Positions 30,551 to 40,789 of a stretch of 64,000 nucleotides of DNA are shown piece after piece. A program made the position numbers and the translations under genes. The notes beneath the pieces are model-generated. The model ran no database searches and was not told the origin of the DNA. It saw only the letters and a list, made by a program, of their open reading frames with translations. The DNA is from Symbiodinium natans. Its lineage: Eukaryota; Sar; Dinophyceae; Suessiales; Symbiodiniaceae. Within the stretch, counting starts at the first letter, position 1; every line of letters begins with the position of its first letter. The stretch is from NCBI GenBank assembly GCA_905221605.1, contig CAJNDS010002579.1, forward strand, positions 186,001-250,000, in the 5' to 3' direction.

Positions 30551-30673
30551 AACCCGCAGAAGTGGGCCTCACTTTATGTAGATCGTGCACCCACATCTTG
30601 GGCCCAAAGTACAGGGCTACGTCATAGCCGCGTGCTGTGTTGCTTGATGCTCCAAGCAGCCCTTAAACGTTGA
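30551..30673 (+). CDS. Hypothetical C-terminal exon
   Basis: The frame reads NPQKWASLYVDRAPTSWAQS then TGLRHSRVLCCLMLQAALKR and TGA. The acceptor could be CCGCAG|AAG. Confidence 0.35.
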   Translation, partial: NPQKWASLYVDRAPTSWAQSTGLRHSRVLCCLMLQAALKR

Positions 30674-30804
30674 AAGGCGCTACATATGTCCAAGACCAGG
30701 GCGGCTAAACCTGAATCCCTGTAAACCCCAAACGCCAAGCCCTACTAAGCCCCAACCCTACAAGCCCTGAACCCCCCCAAAGAAACCCTCAACCCCCTAA
30801 ACTC

Positions 30805-30924
30805 CTTAGTAGCCCAGTGGTACCCCTTACCCCCTTCTTTCTGGTCCTAGGCCCCCCTTAGAAGGTGACCAACCCCAAAAGGGTAATTACCCTATTATTG
30901 GAATATGGTTCCTGGGCTACCAAG
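30805..30924. mobile_element. Family-B TIR element
   Basis: CTTAGTAGCCCAGTGGTACC...CCTGGGCTACCAAG, flanked by (A/G)CTC. Confidence 0.6.
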
Positions 30925-31079
30925 GCTCTGACACCGTGGAAACCCTGAGATCCCAGAAGCCGCGAAACCTGCACCCCACCCCTCGTGACCCCAAAAGGAG
31001 CGGAGCTTTGCTAAACCCTGAACCCCAAACCCTGGTAATCCCCAAACCCTCGTAACCCTTACCCCTAGTAACCCTAGTA

Positions 31080-31149
31080 ACCCTAAACCCTAAACTCCCA
31101 TCCCTAAACCCTAAACCCTAAACCCTAAACCCTAAACCCTAAACCCTAA
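31080..31149 (-). repeat. CCCTAAA tract
   Basis: About nine units, left of the 31151-31274 island. Confidence 0.9.
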
Positions 31150-31150
31150 G

Positions 31151-31274
31151 GTGATGGGTGCTTTGAGAACCCCATGGTCGCCTCGTGGCTATGGCAGTTG
31201 CGCAGCCTCGAGGCATCCCAAGTGAGGGCGCCATTCGACTGGGTAGTTTGCAGCCCGAGCTGCGGGTGCCCAGG
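31151..31274 (+). CDS. Exon-like island capped by opposed telomeric tracts
   Basis: Acceptor CCCTAAG|G, then DGCFENPMVASWLWQLRSLE and ASQVRAPFDWVVCSPSCGCP, then donor GG|GTTTAG. A CCCTAAA tract lies directly left and a TTTAGGG tract directly right. Unassigned. Confidence 0.45.
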
Positions 31275-31436
31275 GTTTAGGGTTTAGGGTTTAGGGTTTA
31301 TAAGGGTTTAGGGTTTAGGGTTTAGGGTGTAGGGTTTAGGGTTTAGGTCAGTTTAGGGTTTAGGGTTTAGGGTTTAGGGTTTAGGGTTTAGGGTTTAGGG
31401 TTTAGGGTTTAGGGTTTAGGGTTTAGGGTTTAGGGC
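31275..31436 (+). repeat. TTTAGGG tract
   Basis: About 21 units in two blocks, right of the 31151-31274 island. Confidence 0.9.
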
Positions 31437-31519
31437 AAGTTTAGGGTAACTAGGGTTTAGGGTTACGAGGGTTCAGGGTTGAGCCTTCTAAAGCCGCAAA
31501 GCCCCCCCGAGCAAAACAG

Positions 31520-31619
31520 CATTGTGCGAGCAGGAATGCGCCGTGGTGCCCGTCGTCGTAGAAGCTGGATTCCGATTTCCCTCCCACTCCTTCTACGAGG
31601 ACTTGCGAAGGGGTCCAAG
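31520..31619 (+). CDS. Possible TIR-like domain exon f
   Basis: One frame reads LCEQECAVVPVVVEAGFRFP then SHSFYEDLRRGP, resembling the later VPVV..GF.FP..SFYEDL part of the family. It lies 13 kb downstream of exon e, so membership of the same gene is doubtful. A second frame is also open. The edges AACAG|CA and CCAAG|GC are plausible splice sites. Confidence 0.35.
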
Positions 31620-31627
31620 GCTTAGGG

Positions 31628-31740
31628 TTCAGGGTTTAGGGTTTAGGGTTTAGGGTTTGGGGTTTGGGGTTTGGGGTTTGGGGTTTGGGGTTTGGGGTTT
31701 GGGGTTTGGGGTTTGGGGTTGTTTGGGGTTTGGGGTTGTT
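31628..31740 (+). repeat. TTTAGGG then TTTGGGG array
   Basis: Three TTTAGGG units followed by about ten TTTGGGG units. Confidence 0.9.
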
Positions 31741-31786
31741 AGGGGTTAGGGGTTTAGGGGTTTTGATAAGGTTTTAGGGCTTGGGG

Positions 31787-31853
31787 CTAATGATGGTCCC
31801 TACTGTGATAAGGCAGCCCCCAAGTTCAGGGTATTCAGACAGGACCATCATGT
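31787..31853. repeat. Inverted repeat, about 65 bp
   Basis: TGATGGTCCCTACTG and ACAGGACCATCATG face each other. Possible short TIR element. Confidence 0.45.
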
Positions 31854-31989
31854 TGAGAAGTGGCCACGTGCTTGAATATGTTCCCTTCCCTTCTTTCAAG
31901 GGTTTCTGAAGTATGAGGCCTTAGCTTATAGACTAGATTAGGGGTACCCTAAACCCTCAACCCTAAACCCTTTATATTTATATGTATAC

Positions 31990-32022
31990 AGCATTCAGGG
32001 ACCATGTAACTACCCTGAGATA
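31990..32022. mobile_element. Family-H element, solo end
   Basis: GGGACCATGTAACTACCCTG is the reverse complement of the left end of the copy at 42397. Confidence 0.45.
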
Positions 32023-32025
32023 AAC

Positions 32026-32141
32026 CCTAAGCCCTAAACCCTAAACCCTGAACCCTGAACCCTAAACCCTAAACCCCAAACCCTAAACCCTAAACCCTAA
32101 ACCCTAAACCCTGAACCCTAAACCCTAAACCCTAAACCCTA
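32026..32141 (-). repeat. CCCTAAA tract
   Basis: About 16 units, some CCCTGAA. Confidence 0.9.
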
Positions 32142-32339
32142 GTCAAACACAGGCCCCAATCACGGCCCCCATCTGGGCGGCCCCTTCCCTACATGGGCTG
32201 TCTTGGGATCGAGGGGTTTAGGGTTTAGGGTTAGAGTTTAGGGCAGTTGGGTCGGCCGTTGTCTCTCTCGTTTGGGTAGAATGATACACCGGTACGTCCA
32301 TCGAACCTGTTCTGCTTGGTAAGAGTCTGATCTACACAG

Positions 32340-32527
32340 GCGCTGTGTGGATTCTGCTCGGCTGTGCGAAAAGCGTTGAGGATTTGTCTCGAAAACGGGC
32401 TCACCCGACAACAGAAGCTCTGCTTAACGGGAACAAGCCAACGAAATACGACGCAACGCTTGCGTATCTGCTTGGTGTCTACGGGCCACCCTTGGACAAG
32501 TTGCCAGAGACTGACATTTTGCCGCGG
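32340..32527 (+). CDS. Hypothetical exon
   Basis: After CTACACAG the frame reads AVWILLGCAKSVEDLSRKRA, then ALLNGNKPTKYDATLAYLLG and VYGPPLDKLPETDILPR. It ends at CGG|GTTTAGGG, again a donor made by telomeric repeats. Codon use looks natural. No family recognised. Confidence 0.5.
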
Positions 32528-32959
32528 GTTTAGGGTTCAAGGCTAAAGGCCAAGATTCCACGCGGTGGGAATCGGTCGGATGTTGATTTTCAGGGCTTCG
32601 GGCATGGGGCCCCTCAACCCAAATCCCAATACCTAGGCCTCATTGCTTAAAGGACCCACAGCGCCCGTGTACTGTACCTAACTTGGCCGCACTCGCGTTT
32701 GAAAGAGTGAGTTTGGGGTAGGGGAGGAACCCTAAACCCATAACCCTGAAACTTAAAAAATGGGGTCCTTGTGAAGGAACTTAAGCTAAGACACCATAGT
32801 GTTTAGGGTGTAGGGTTTCAGTAATATTGCATCCTTCTTGTGACAACTTAGATTAAGTTTTCATCAACGCTGACCGAGTACAACTCCAAAACCTTGAACC
32901 TTATCAAACCCTACACCTGAGAGCCCTATACCCTATAAACCCTCCACCTTAGAGTGCCG

Positions 32960-33157
32960 TAAACCGCAACCCTAAACCCTCAACCCTAAACCCTAAACCC
33001 TAAACCCTCCACCTTAGAGTGCCCTAAACCGCAACCCTAAACCCTAAACCCTAAACCCTAAACCCCAAACCCCAAACCCCAAACCCCGAACCCCAAACCC
33101 CAAACCCCAAACCCTAAACCCTAAACCCTAAACCCTAAACCCTAAACCCTAAACCCC
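32960..33157 (-). repeat. CCCTAAA/CCCCAAA tract
   Basis: About 25 units. A 36-bp unit with CCTCCACCTTAGAGTGCC and GTAAACCGCAACC is repeated at 32939 and 33006. Confidence 0.9.
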
Positions 33158-33162
33158 ACAAG

Positions 33163-33231
33163 CAGGACATTTCGCAGTGCCCGCAGCTGCACCTCCTCGG
33201 GGTGGATCTCCACGCACCTGTCCTGCACTGT
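33163..33231 (-). CDS. Exon-like island, minus strand
   Basis: On the minus strand the frame reads TVQDRCVEIHPEEVQLRALR then NVLLV with leucine/CTG-rich codons. The + strand frame is less convincing. It lies between a C-strand and a G-strand tract. Confidence 0.3.
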
Positions 33232-33240
33232 GGGGGGGGG

Positions 33241-33355
33241 GGGGGTTTGGGGTTTGGGGTTTGGGGTTTAGGGTTTAGGGTTGAGGGTTGAGGGTTGAGG
33301 GTTGTAGGGTTGTAGGGTTGTAGGGTTGTAGGGTTTAAAGTTTAGGGTTTAGGGT
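33241..33355 (+). repeat. TTTGGGG, TTTAGGG, GGGTTGA and GGGTTGTA array
   Basis: Four unit variants in successive blocks. Confidence 0.9.
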
Positions 33356-33560
33356 GAGGATAGCATGGGGATAGGGATCGTTGATGGTACTTAGGGCTCC
33401 CCCTGCAGCCTCAACCCAAAACCCAAAACCCCAAACCCTAAACCCTAAACCCGAAACCCTAAACCCTAAACCCTACCGTAGAACCACCCATGGTCTGATG
33501 TGCAGGGGCTTAGAGCTTGAAGCCTGGAACCACAAAGCCTCTTTCATGGGCATAAACAGA

Positions 33561-33690
33561 AGTACAAGGAGGGGCCCCCCAAGTTATAAGTAGAGTTATA
33601 AGGGAGATAAATTGGGCTATAAGGACCCTGAATTAGGTCATAAGTCCTTAGCTATAGTTGGTATAGCACGGGGGGCCCCTCCTTGTAAGT
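33561..33690. mobile_element. TIR element (family F), 130 bp
   Basis: GTACAAGGAGGGGCCCCCC and GGGGGGCCCCTCCTTGTAA are near-perfect inverted ends about 19 bp long with a TTATAAG-rich interior. Confidence 0.6.
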
Positions 33691-33904
33691 ATATGCGTAT
33701 ATATGTATATGCTCTAAACCCAAGACCCTCAACCCTGTTTGCAAAAGTACTGGGGTTAATCTGGAACAAGGTTAAAAGTTCTATGGGCCGGAATCGCTAA
33801 AGACTCCTATCAAACTCTTCATGGAGTTCCCAAAGCAACCTCAGTATGTATGCAACCTCAGTATGTATACGTGCATGGGTACATGTATATGTGTAGATGC
33901 TCTT

Positions 33905-34012
33905 ATACATATATATATATATATGTATATATGTATATGTAATCACCATCACCACCACCACCATCATCATCATCATCGTCATCATCATCATCATCGTCAT
34001 CATCATCATCAT
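33905..34012. repeat. (AT)n and (CAT)n microsatellites
   Basis: AT run 33905-33925 then CAC/CAT triplets 33946-34012. Confidence 0.9.
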
Positions 34013-34560
34013 ATTTATGTATATTGGGGATGTCGATTGGCAAATGTTTTGGCTTCCAGCTTCTGACTGCTGCCGTTTGTTTTATTTCCCAAGCAACGAG
34101 CCTTCATTCTCTAATGTGAAGGTACTATCCGTAAACCCTCAACCCTAACCAGTTCCCTCAGGCCCCACAAAGCTTCCCATGAACCCTATCCGAACTTCAC
34201 AGAGCAACAACAGCTCCTGAAACCCCTAAACCCTAAACTACCACGTGCTTAAGAACCCAAAGAGATAAGCCCCCCCCCCCCCCCCCCCCCCCCACGTTAC
34301 CCTTGCACTTGCAAGGAAGAATCTTTGTTTGGGGGGATTCTTAAGCGAATACTAGTAAAGCCGAAACCCTAACCGAACTTCATATGGGGGGGGAACGAGG
34401 ATGACGGGTGATCCTTGTTCTGGGGGACGAAGTGAGTGTGGTTCAGGCCCAATCTCTTCCTAAACTTAGGGTTTGGGGTTTAGGGTTTAGGGTTTAGGGT
34501 TTAGGGTTTGGGGCCTTAGAGCCCCAAAAAACACCAAGTCACCCCACCTGAAATTCCCAG

Positions 34561-34611
34561 GAGTACGCCCAGATCGGGAGAGTTCTCTTTGGGGATCCCC
34601 GGCAGCACTTG
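34561..34611 (+). CDS. Internal exon candidate
   Basis: A 51-nt exon between acceptor TTCCCAG and canonical donor GTGAGG reads EYAQIGRVLFGDPRQHL. Both splice sites are good. Unassigned. Confidence 0.5.
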
Positions 34612-34860
34612 GTGAGGGCTGCGGGCTGAGGGGCTTCCTTCGACTTAGGGTCTAGGGTTTAGGGTTTAGGGTTTAGGGTGTCTAAGTAGGAATCAAGGCT
34701 TAGGGTTTCCCTCTAAACACTAAAACCTCTCGCCCTTCGTTTCCTGGCTTTCGTGTTTAGGCTCGTGTTGAGTGCCTTTGGGTGAAATAGTCATGACTGA
34801 GGAGCCCCCCAAACCCTACAACCCCTTGTTCGACCCTAGGGTTCAGGAGGTTTGGGGTTC

Positions 34861-34929
34861 AGGGTTTAGGGTTTAGGGTTTAGGGTTTAGGGTTTAGGGT
34901 TTAGGGTTTAGGGTTTAGGGTTTAGGGTT
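34861..34929 (+). repeat. TTTAGGG tract
   Basis: Ten units. Confidence 0.9.
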
Positions 34930-34941
34930 TGGGGGTTAAGC

Positions 34942-35012
34942 TGTCTTGGCAAACATGCTGTTACGCCCGAACTAGATCCTGAAGTTTGTGGACCTGACTA
35001 CATGAATCACCG
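34942..35012 (+). CDS. Exon candidate ending at a family-G element
   Basis: The frame reads CLGKHAVTPELDPEVCGPDY then MNH and is cut by the family-G TIR element at 35013. Confidence 0.35.
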
Positions 35013-35127
35013 GTGCCCCTACTACCCCCTTCTATACTACCCCCCTTGGTTCCCCGTTGAATAGGCTTAGTTAGGCTTAAATATCCTTAAATGGCCTTAA
35101 TTATGGGGGCAGCCTAGGGGGGTAGCC
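35013..35127. mobile_element. Family-G TIR element
   Basis: GTGCCCCTACTACCCCC...ATGGCCTTAATTATGGGGGC...CTAGGGGGGTAGC. Matches 60973-61095 and the reversed fragment at 13540. Confidence 0.6.
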
Positions 35128-35445
35128 CATGACTACCAGACTAGAACGTCCAGGCGTGACACTCTCTGAGTAGTGAGGGTTTCGGACGTTGGGAAGTCCT
35201 AGCCCTAAACCTCAACCCTAGCCCCTAAACCCTAAACCTTAAACCCTAAACCCTAAACCCCCCTTTAAAAAAGGAGCTTTGGTCCTTCGTGACCTTTTTG
35301 CCGCAGAGTGCCCTGGCCCTCGCAAAGAATTGGGGCTTGTGTAGGGCTAGGATTCAGGGCTAGGGTTTAGGGTGTTTGGGTTTAGGGTTGTTGGGTTTTG
35401 GGTTTTTGGGTTCTTGGGTTCTTGGGTTCTTGGGTTTAGGGTTTT

Positions 35446-35540
35446 TGGGTTTAGGCTTTTTGGGTTTAGGCTTTTTGGGTTTAGGCTTTTTGGGTTTAGG
35501 CTTTTTGGGTTTGGGCTTTTTGGGTTTAGGCTTTTTGGGT
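35446..35540 (+). repeat. 15-bp minisatellite (TTTTTGGGTTTAGGC)
   Basis: About six copies of a 15-mer built from two altered telomeric units. Confidence 0.85.
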
Positions 35541-36126
35541 TAGTTCGGGATGCTTAGGGTTGAATGGGTTCTGGTTTCAGGGCTTAAGGCTGGGGGTGGG
35601 GGGGGGGGGGGGGGCGTGTGGGTTTTAAGGGTTGAAGGTGTCATAGGTCGCGCGGTTTGGGGTGTTTTGGGGTGTTGAAAGGTTCAGGGTTCAGGCTATC
35701 AGGGTTCAGTAGTTCAGGGTTTGGGGTTTGACTAGTCCTGAGGGTTTGCCAGAAGAATGTTTAGGAACATTTCAGAGAGGGTTTCCATGGCGGCCAACCT
35801 AGTCAGAATTCTGAGTCCGGCTATTTGGGGTTCAGGGGTTTAGGGTGTTTCCGGTTAAGGGGTTCAGGGTTTAGAGGTTAGGGTGTTTAGGGTTTAGGCT
35901 GTTTGGGGTTCTGGCTTGAGGGGTATTTATACAGGACTTAGGTTCCCCCAGGAAAAACACGGCAACAGCGCCAAAAACACTAAAGCCACCCATGAAACCT
36001 TTTCCGACACCTCAAGAACTTACCCGATTTCAAATCTAAGCTCCCAACCGTTGGGTGCAGGGTTCCTGGTTCTGGGTTCTTAGGGCTTGAGGATATAGGG
36101 CACCATAGACCCTGAACCCTAAACGT

Positions 36127-36200
36127 TGTACCCTAAACCCTAAACCCTAAACCCTAAACCCTAAACCCTAAACCCTAAACACCCCTAAACCCTAAACCAT
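36127..36200 (-). repeat. CCCTAAA tract
   Basis: About nine units. Confidence 0.9.
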
Positions 36201-36734
36201 AGACCCGGAACCCTAAACGTTGAACCCCCTCCACACTTCTTGCCGTCGATCGCTGAGGCTCGTCGACCCCCGAGCTCGAATTGCGAGCAGATCAGGCAGG
36301 GTTTGGGGTTTGGGGTTTGGGGTTTAGGGTTTAGGGTTCAGGGTTAGGGTTTAGGGTTAGGGTTTAGGGTTTGAGTTTAGGGTTCAGGGTTTAGGGATCA
36401 AGGGAGTCAAACTTGGAGCCCTAAGGAAGGGCTGGAGTTTAGGGTTTATGGGGTTTAGGGGTTTGGGGCTACGTAGGGTTTAGGGTTTAGGGTTTAGGGT
36501 TGGGTTTAGAGTCAGTTTAGAGGTTAGGGGTTTAGGGTTTAGGGCTAGGGCTTAGGGTCTAGGTCTCAGGTCTTGGGTCTTAGGGAGCTTTGTGGGGGGG
36601 GGTGTCTAGGAGTAGCAAGCTGAGGCTTGTTTTTAAGAGCCTTTAGGAAGTCGGGCGAATTTTAAGCTCCCCCGCCCCCTAAGGCCCCCAACCCCCCCTT
36701 AAACCCTTAAACCCTAGACCCTACAAACCTTAAA

Positions 36735-37170
36735 CTCCCTACACTCCCTGAACCCTAAGCTCCTTAAGTTCCCTAAACTCCCTAAACTCTCCAAACTCCC
36801 TAAACCCCCTAAACCCCCTAAACCCAAAGCCCGAGCCACAATCCAGGCCTCAAACCCTAAACCCTATAAGCTCCTTAACCCCGAAACTCTCCAAATCCTA
36901 GACGACCCCAGAGGCCCAGAAGCGCTCCCTAAACCCTAAACTCCCTAAACTCCCTAAACTCCCTGAACTCCCTAAACTCCCTAAACTCCCTAAACTCCCT
37001 AAACCCTGAACTCCCCAAACCCCAAAACCCTAACCCTAAACTCCCTAAACCCCAAACTCCCTAAACTCCCTAAACCCTCCTAAACTCCCTGAGCACCCCA
37101 AACCCTAAAACCTTAACCCTAAACTCCCCAAACCCAAACTCCCTAAACTCCCTAAACCCTCCTAACTCCC
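36735..37170 (-). repeat. (CTCCCTAAA)n nonamer array
   Basis: About 30 copies of AAACTCCCT with CCCTAAA and CCCCAAA mixed in. Confidence 0.85.
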
Positions 37171-37407
37171 CTTAGCCCCGTAGGCCCAGAAGCTCCTCGG
37201 TACCGCGCCGCCCTTCGCGCACCGACTGCGGGCCGCGAAAGCCACCGAGGAGGGCGGGGGTTCCATAGGGGCTTTTTGCAGGCCTTGTAGGGTTTTAAGG
37301 GGTTTTAGGGGGTTTAGGGTTTAGGGTTTAGGGTGTAGGGTTTAGGGTTTAGGGTTTAGGGTTTTGGGGGCCTTAGGGAAAAGGGTTCAGGCCCTTAGGG
37401 TTTAGGG

Positions 37408-37470
37408 GTTGCTGTGAAGCTTGGGATGCCGAGTAGCTTCGAAAGCTTCGTAGCATACGAAAGGCTTTGA
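37408..37470 (+). CDS. Exon-like island with a paralogue near 63010
   Basis: The frame reads GVAVKLGMPSSFESFVAYER then L and TGA. The nucleotide sequence resembles 62999-63070 (GGTTGCTGTGA, then GGGATGCCGA and AAAGCTT), where one frame gives AMSSGMPTSLQSL. Confidence 0.35.
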   Translation, partial: VAVKLGMPSSFESFVAYERL

Positions 37471-37495
37471 TGAGTCCATTTGGCTCCACCCCTAA

Positions 37496-37596
37496 ACCCA
37501 AACCCTAAACCCTAAACCCTAAACCCTAAACCCTAAACCCTAAACCCTAAACCCTAAACCCTAAACCCTAAACCCTAAACCCTAAACCCTAAACCC
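37496..37596 (-). repeat. CCCTAAA tract
   Basis: Fourteen units. Confidence 0.9.
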
Positions 37597-38009
37597 TGAT
37601 TGAAGGGATTGAGATTGTCTGTGGCGGCCTTGGGGAACGGCTTGCTGCTTGAGTTGCGCGGTCTACGGATATTGGTTTGAGGAACGGTTCATGGTTGGAA
37701 ACCTTAAACCCTAAAGCCTGAACCCTAAACCCTAAACCCTAAACCCTAAGCCCCAACCCCCAAAACCTACACCCCCTAAGACTCCTAAACCCTACAAGGC
37801 CTACTTGGAGGTTCATGGTAGGGTTTGGGGTGTAGGGTGTCGTACTAGATCCGGGGCCCAAAATAGAATGGGACTCGACTTTGGGAAAACTACTCACATT
37901 CAAATTTGTCGTACATGCAAGGCCATACCCCTCATGAGTATAAACCTTAAAGCCCCTAAACCTTCTTGGTGGCCCATGAACCATGTTCTAACAAAGTACC
38001 ACTTTTTAG

Positions 38010-38080
38010 GCTGCGCTGGTTTATCAGGGAATCTTGAACCAATCAAACGTGCGAAAGGGTCGCGCTGGGCGACAAAGCCT
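38010..38080 (+). CDS. Exon candidate ending at a family-E element
   Basis: After ACTTTTTAG the frame reads CAGLSGNLEPIKRAKGSRWA then TKP and stops at the family-E element that begins at 38081. Confidence 0.3.
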
Positions 38081-38193
38081 TACTTGGAGGTTCATGGTAC
38101 TTATTAACCAACTAGAACTGTACTTATAACAGACTTATAAGCCCCTTAAGTGCCCCAATATGGTTATGAGTACAGTTAAAAGTACAGTTATAG
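38081..38193. mobile_element. Family-E TIR element, right end missing
   Basis: TACTTGGAGGTTCATGGTAC, ACTGTACTTATAAC, AAGCCCCTTAAGTGCCCC, ATGGTTATGAGTAC: the uninterrupted counterpart of 63086-63281. A further left end occurs at 37801. Confidence 0.55.
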
Positions 38194-38283
38194 CACCCTA
38201 AATTCTGCAAGCGCTCAACCCATCTTGGGCTCTCTATCCCAGCTTCTCAAGCCGTAAACCCCCTAAACCCCTAAACCCCCTAA

Positions 38284-38440
38284 ATCCTAAACCCTAAACC
38301 CTAAACCCTAAACTGGCCCTAAACTCTAAACCCTAAACCCTAAACCCTAAACCCTAAACCCTAGACCCTAGACCCTGAACCCTGAACCCTGAACCCTAAA
38401 CCCTAAACCCTAAACCCTAAACCCTAAACCCTAAACCCCC
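38284..38440 (-). repeat. CCCTAAA tract
   Basis: About 20 units with CCCTAGA and CCCTGAA variants. Confidence 0.9.
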
Positions 38441-38607
38441 AAAACCCCCAAAACCCCCCTAAATCCTGAACCCCAAACCCCAAACCCTTCACCATGCGTC
38501 GCAGGAGCAGAGCGAAAGCAGCGAGCAGGCGAAAGTTCTTAGAGTTGAGGGGTTCAGGTATAATGTTTTCAGGGTTTAGGGTATAGGGTTTAGGATTTAG
38601 GGCTTGT

Positions 38608-38754
38608 GTTTAGCGTTTGGGGTTTGGGGTTTGGGGTTTGGGGTTTGGGGTTGGGGTTTGGGGTTTGGGGTTTGGGGTTTGGGGTTTGGGGTTTGGGGTT
38701 TGGAGTGTGGGGTTTGGGGTTGGGGGTTGGGGGTTTGGGGTTTGGGGTTTGCAT
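38608..38754 (+). repeat. (TTTGGGG)n array
   Basis: About 20 heptamers in which A is replaced by G throughout. Confidence 0.9.
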
Positions 38755-38997
38755 GAAGCTTTGTGTCTTTTTTCTTGCCTTGTGGGCTGCAGAAGTCAGG
38801 GTTTAGGGTACAACCCTGCAAACCCTAAACCCTGAAGGCCCAGAATCCCCAGAATTAAGCCGCCTCCTGCCTAAAACCTGGATTCAGGGGTTCGCGTTCA
38901 GGGCAAGGGCACGTGGCGCGGAGCACTTGAGCCCTCAACCTCGGCTCAGGGTTTTTGAAAATAGGGTTTAGGGTTTTGGGTTTTGGGGTTTTGAGTA

Positions 38998-39069
38998 TTG
39001 GGTTTAGGGTTTAGGGTTTAGGGTTTAGGGTTTAGGGTTTAGGGTTTAGGGTTTAGGGTTTAGGGTTTA
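38998..39069 (+). repeat. TTTAGGG tract
   Basis: Ten units. Confidence 0.9.
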
Positions 39070-39104
39070 ATTAGGGTAAGCTCTTAGGCCCTAAAGTCCT
39101 GAAC

Positions 39105-39162
39105 CCGACCCTTCGTCGCAAGATGACACAGATGCCGGCGAGGCGTGGCATCGGCTCAGCTC
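39105..39162 (+). CDS. Acidic exon-like island
   Basis: The frame reads DPSSQDDTDAGEAWHRLSS and ends at GCTCAG|GTCAGC, a possible donor. It lies between a G-strand tract and a C-strand tract. Confidence 0.35.
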
Positions 39163-39171
39163 AGGTCAGCC

Positions 39172-39234
39172 TAAACCCTAAACCCTAAACCCTAAACCCT
39201 AAACCCTAAACCCTAAACCCTGAACCCTGAACCC
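39172..39234 (-). repeat. CCCTAAA tract
   Basis: Nine units, the last two CCCTGAA. Confidence 0.9.
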
Positions 39235-39279
39235 TGACTCCTGTTCTCCCAAAAAAAGAGGAACTAGGGCTACGACTCC

Positions 39280-39372
39280 ATGGCCCGCACTGGCTTGAGC
39301 CGTGCACTCTCTGCCGCAGCCAGCCTGCCGCACGTTCGCCATGCTCCAAGTCATGACTTCTCGGGAGTTTAC
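39280..39372 (+). CDS. Possible N-terminal exon
   Basis: From ATG the frame reads MARTGLSRALSAAASLPHVR then HAPSHDFSGVYP and continues into CCCTAAA repeats. The Arg/Ser/Ala-rich start could be a targeting presequence. Unassigned. Confidence 0.4.
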
Positions 39373-39852
39373 CCTAAACCCTAAACCCTAAACCCTAAAA
39401 CCCTAAACCCTAAACCCCAAACCCTTTTCACTCAGGCGCCTTGTGTGAGCATGGTCTTAGCGCCCCGATGTGAACCCTGAACTTAAAGCCCTTCAAAGCG
39501 AGCATCCTAGAGCCATAGCCTAGGGAACACAGTGTTTTTGGGTTTGGGGCGTAGGGTTGAGGGTTTAGGGTTGCAACCCTGAAGTTAGGACACCCTGGCA
39601 ACCATGTGGTCGTGAGAGGGGGTCCGCTTTTGTGTTGAGGGGCGGGAACCGACTTCCCTTAAGCCCCAAACACTAAGCCCAAGCCACGCACACACACCAC
39701 TCCACTAGCTACATATGCCCTAAACACGAAAGCCCTAAGCCCTAAGCCCTAAGCCCTAAATCCCAAACCCTAAACCCTAAATCCCAAGCCCCAACCTCCA
39801 AACCCTAAACCCTCAGCCCCAACCCCCCCCCCCCCCAACCTCGCAGATACAG

Positions 39853-39925
39853 GTTGTCACAAGCGCACCAAGCCTGCCATTGTCGGCAACCCCGACACTG
39901 GCGCCGCAGAAGCGACTGGGATCCG
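39853..39925 (+). CDS. Internal exon candidate
   Basis: Between acceptor GATACAG and donor CCG|GTTTAT the frame reads CHKRTKPAIVGNPDTGAAEA then TGI. Good splice context. Unassigned. Confidence 0.45.
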
Positions 39926-40229
39926 GTTTATGGTTTTGGGTTTTGGGTTCAGGGTTTTAGGGTTTAGGGGTTTTGGCTTAGGGTTTAGGGTTTAGGGCCT
40001 GGGGTTTAGGGTTTTAGGGTTAGGGTTTAGGTCTAGGGTTTAGGTCCCTAATTTTCCAGCCCCCACCTTGAAGCTTAAACAAGGATCCCTGCCAAAAAGA
40101 GCAGGCAATCTGGTACCAATAGCTGTGAAGAATCTTGCCTGGAAACCTCTTCGCCTCCGGTTTAGTAGTAGGTACCCCGACTTAGTAGGTATAACCCTCA
40201 CTAGGACACGCATCTATTTCCTTGTGTAG

Positions 40230-40256
40230 GATGGCTCTCTCTCCCTCTCTCTCTCG

Positions 40257-40305
<49 letters not shown>
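40230..40305. repeat. (TC)n microsatellite
   Basis: About 35 CT units with a few interruptions. Confidence 0.9.
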
Positions 40306-40308
<3 letters not shown>

Positions 40309-40481
40309 AAATCCTGAACTCAAACCCTAAATCCAATGAGCACAATTATCCCAATTATTCCACTAAACCAAGTTTCCCAAGTAACCCACCCAACTAACCC
40401 AACTAACCCCGAACACAAGGTACTGTGGGCTTTTTCCTAAACCCTAAACCCTAAACCCTAAACCCTAAACCCTAGGCCCTA

Positions 40482-40577
40482 AATTTCCTGTCTCAACCGG
40501 GTGAAGCGGGGAGACCAAGGGTGGATCCCTCTCAAGACTTTTCAGCCTCCAAAGTTTCAATCCCACAGCCCTACTGA
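40482..40577 (+). CDS. C-terminal exon-like island
   Basis: The frame reads NFLSQPGEAGRPRVDPSQDF then SASKVSIPQPY and TGA, between a CCCTAAA tract and a TTTAGGG tract. Confidence 0.4.
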   Translation, partial: NFLSQPGEAGRPRVDPSQDFSASKVSIPQPY

Positions 40578-40579
40578 GG

Positions 40580-40715
40580 GTTAGGGTTTAGGGTTTAGGG
40601 TTTAGGGTTTAGGGTTTAGGGTTTAGGGTTTAGGGTTTAGGGTTTAGGGTTTAGGGGTTAGGGTTTAGGGTTTAGGGTTTAGGGTTTAGGGTTTAGGGTT
40701 TAGGGTTTAGGGTTT
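40580..40715 (+). repeat. TTTAGGG tract
   Basis: About 19 units. Confidence 0.9.
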
Positions 40716-40789
40716 GGGGAATCTTTTCCCCAGACCCAAGGGTACAGCCTTAGGGGTCCAAGGTAGAGTCCGTTGACCGAGCCCCCAGG

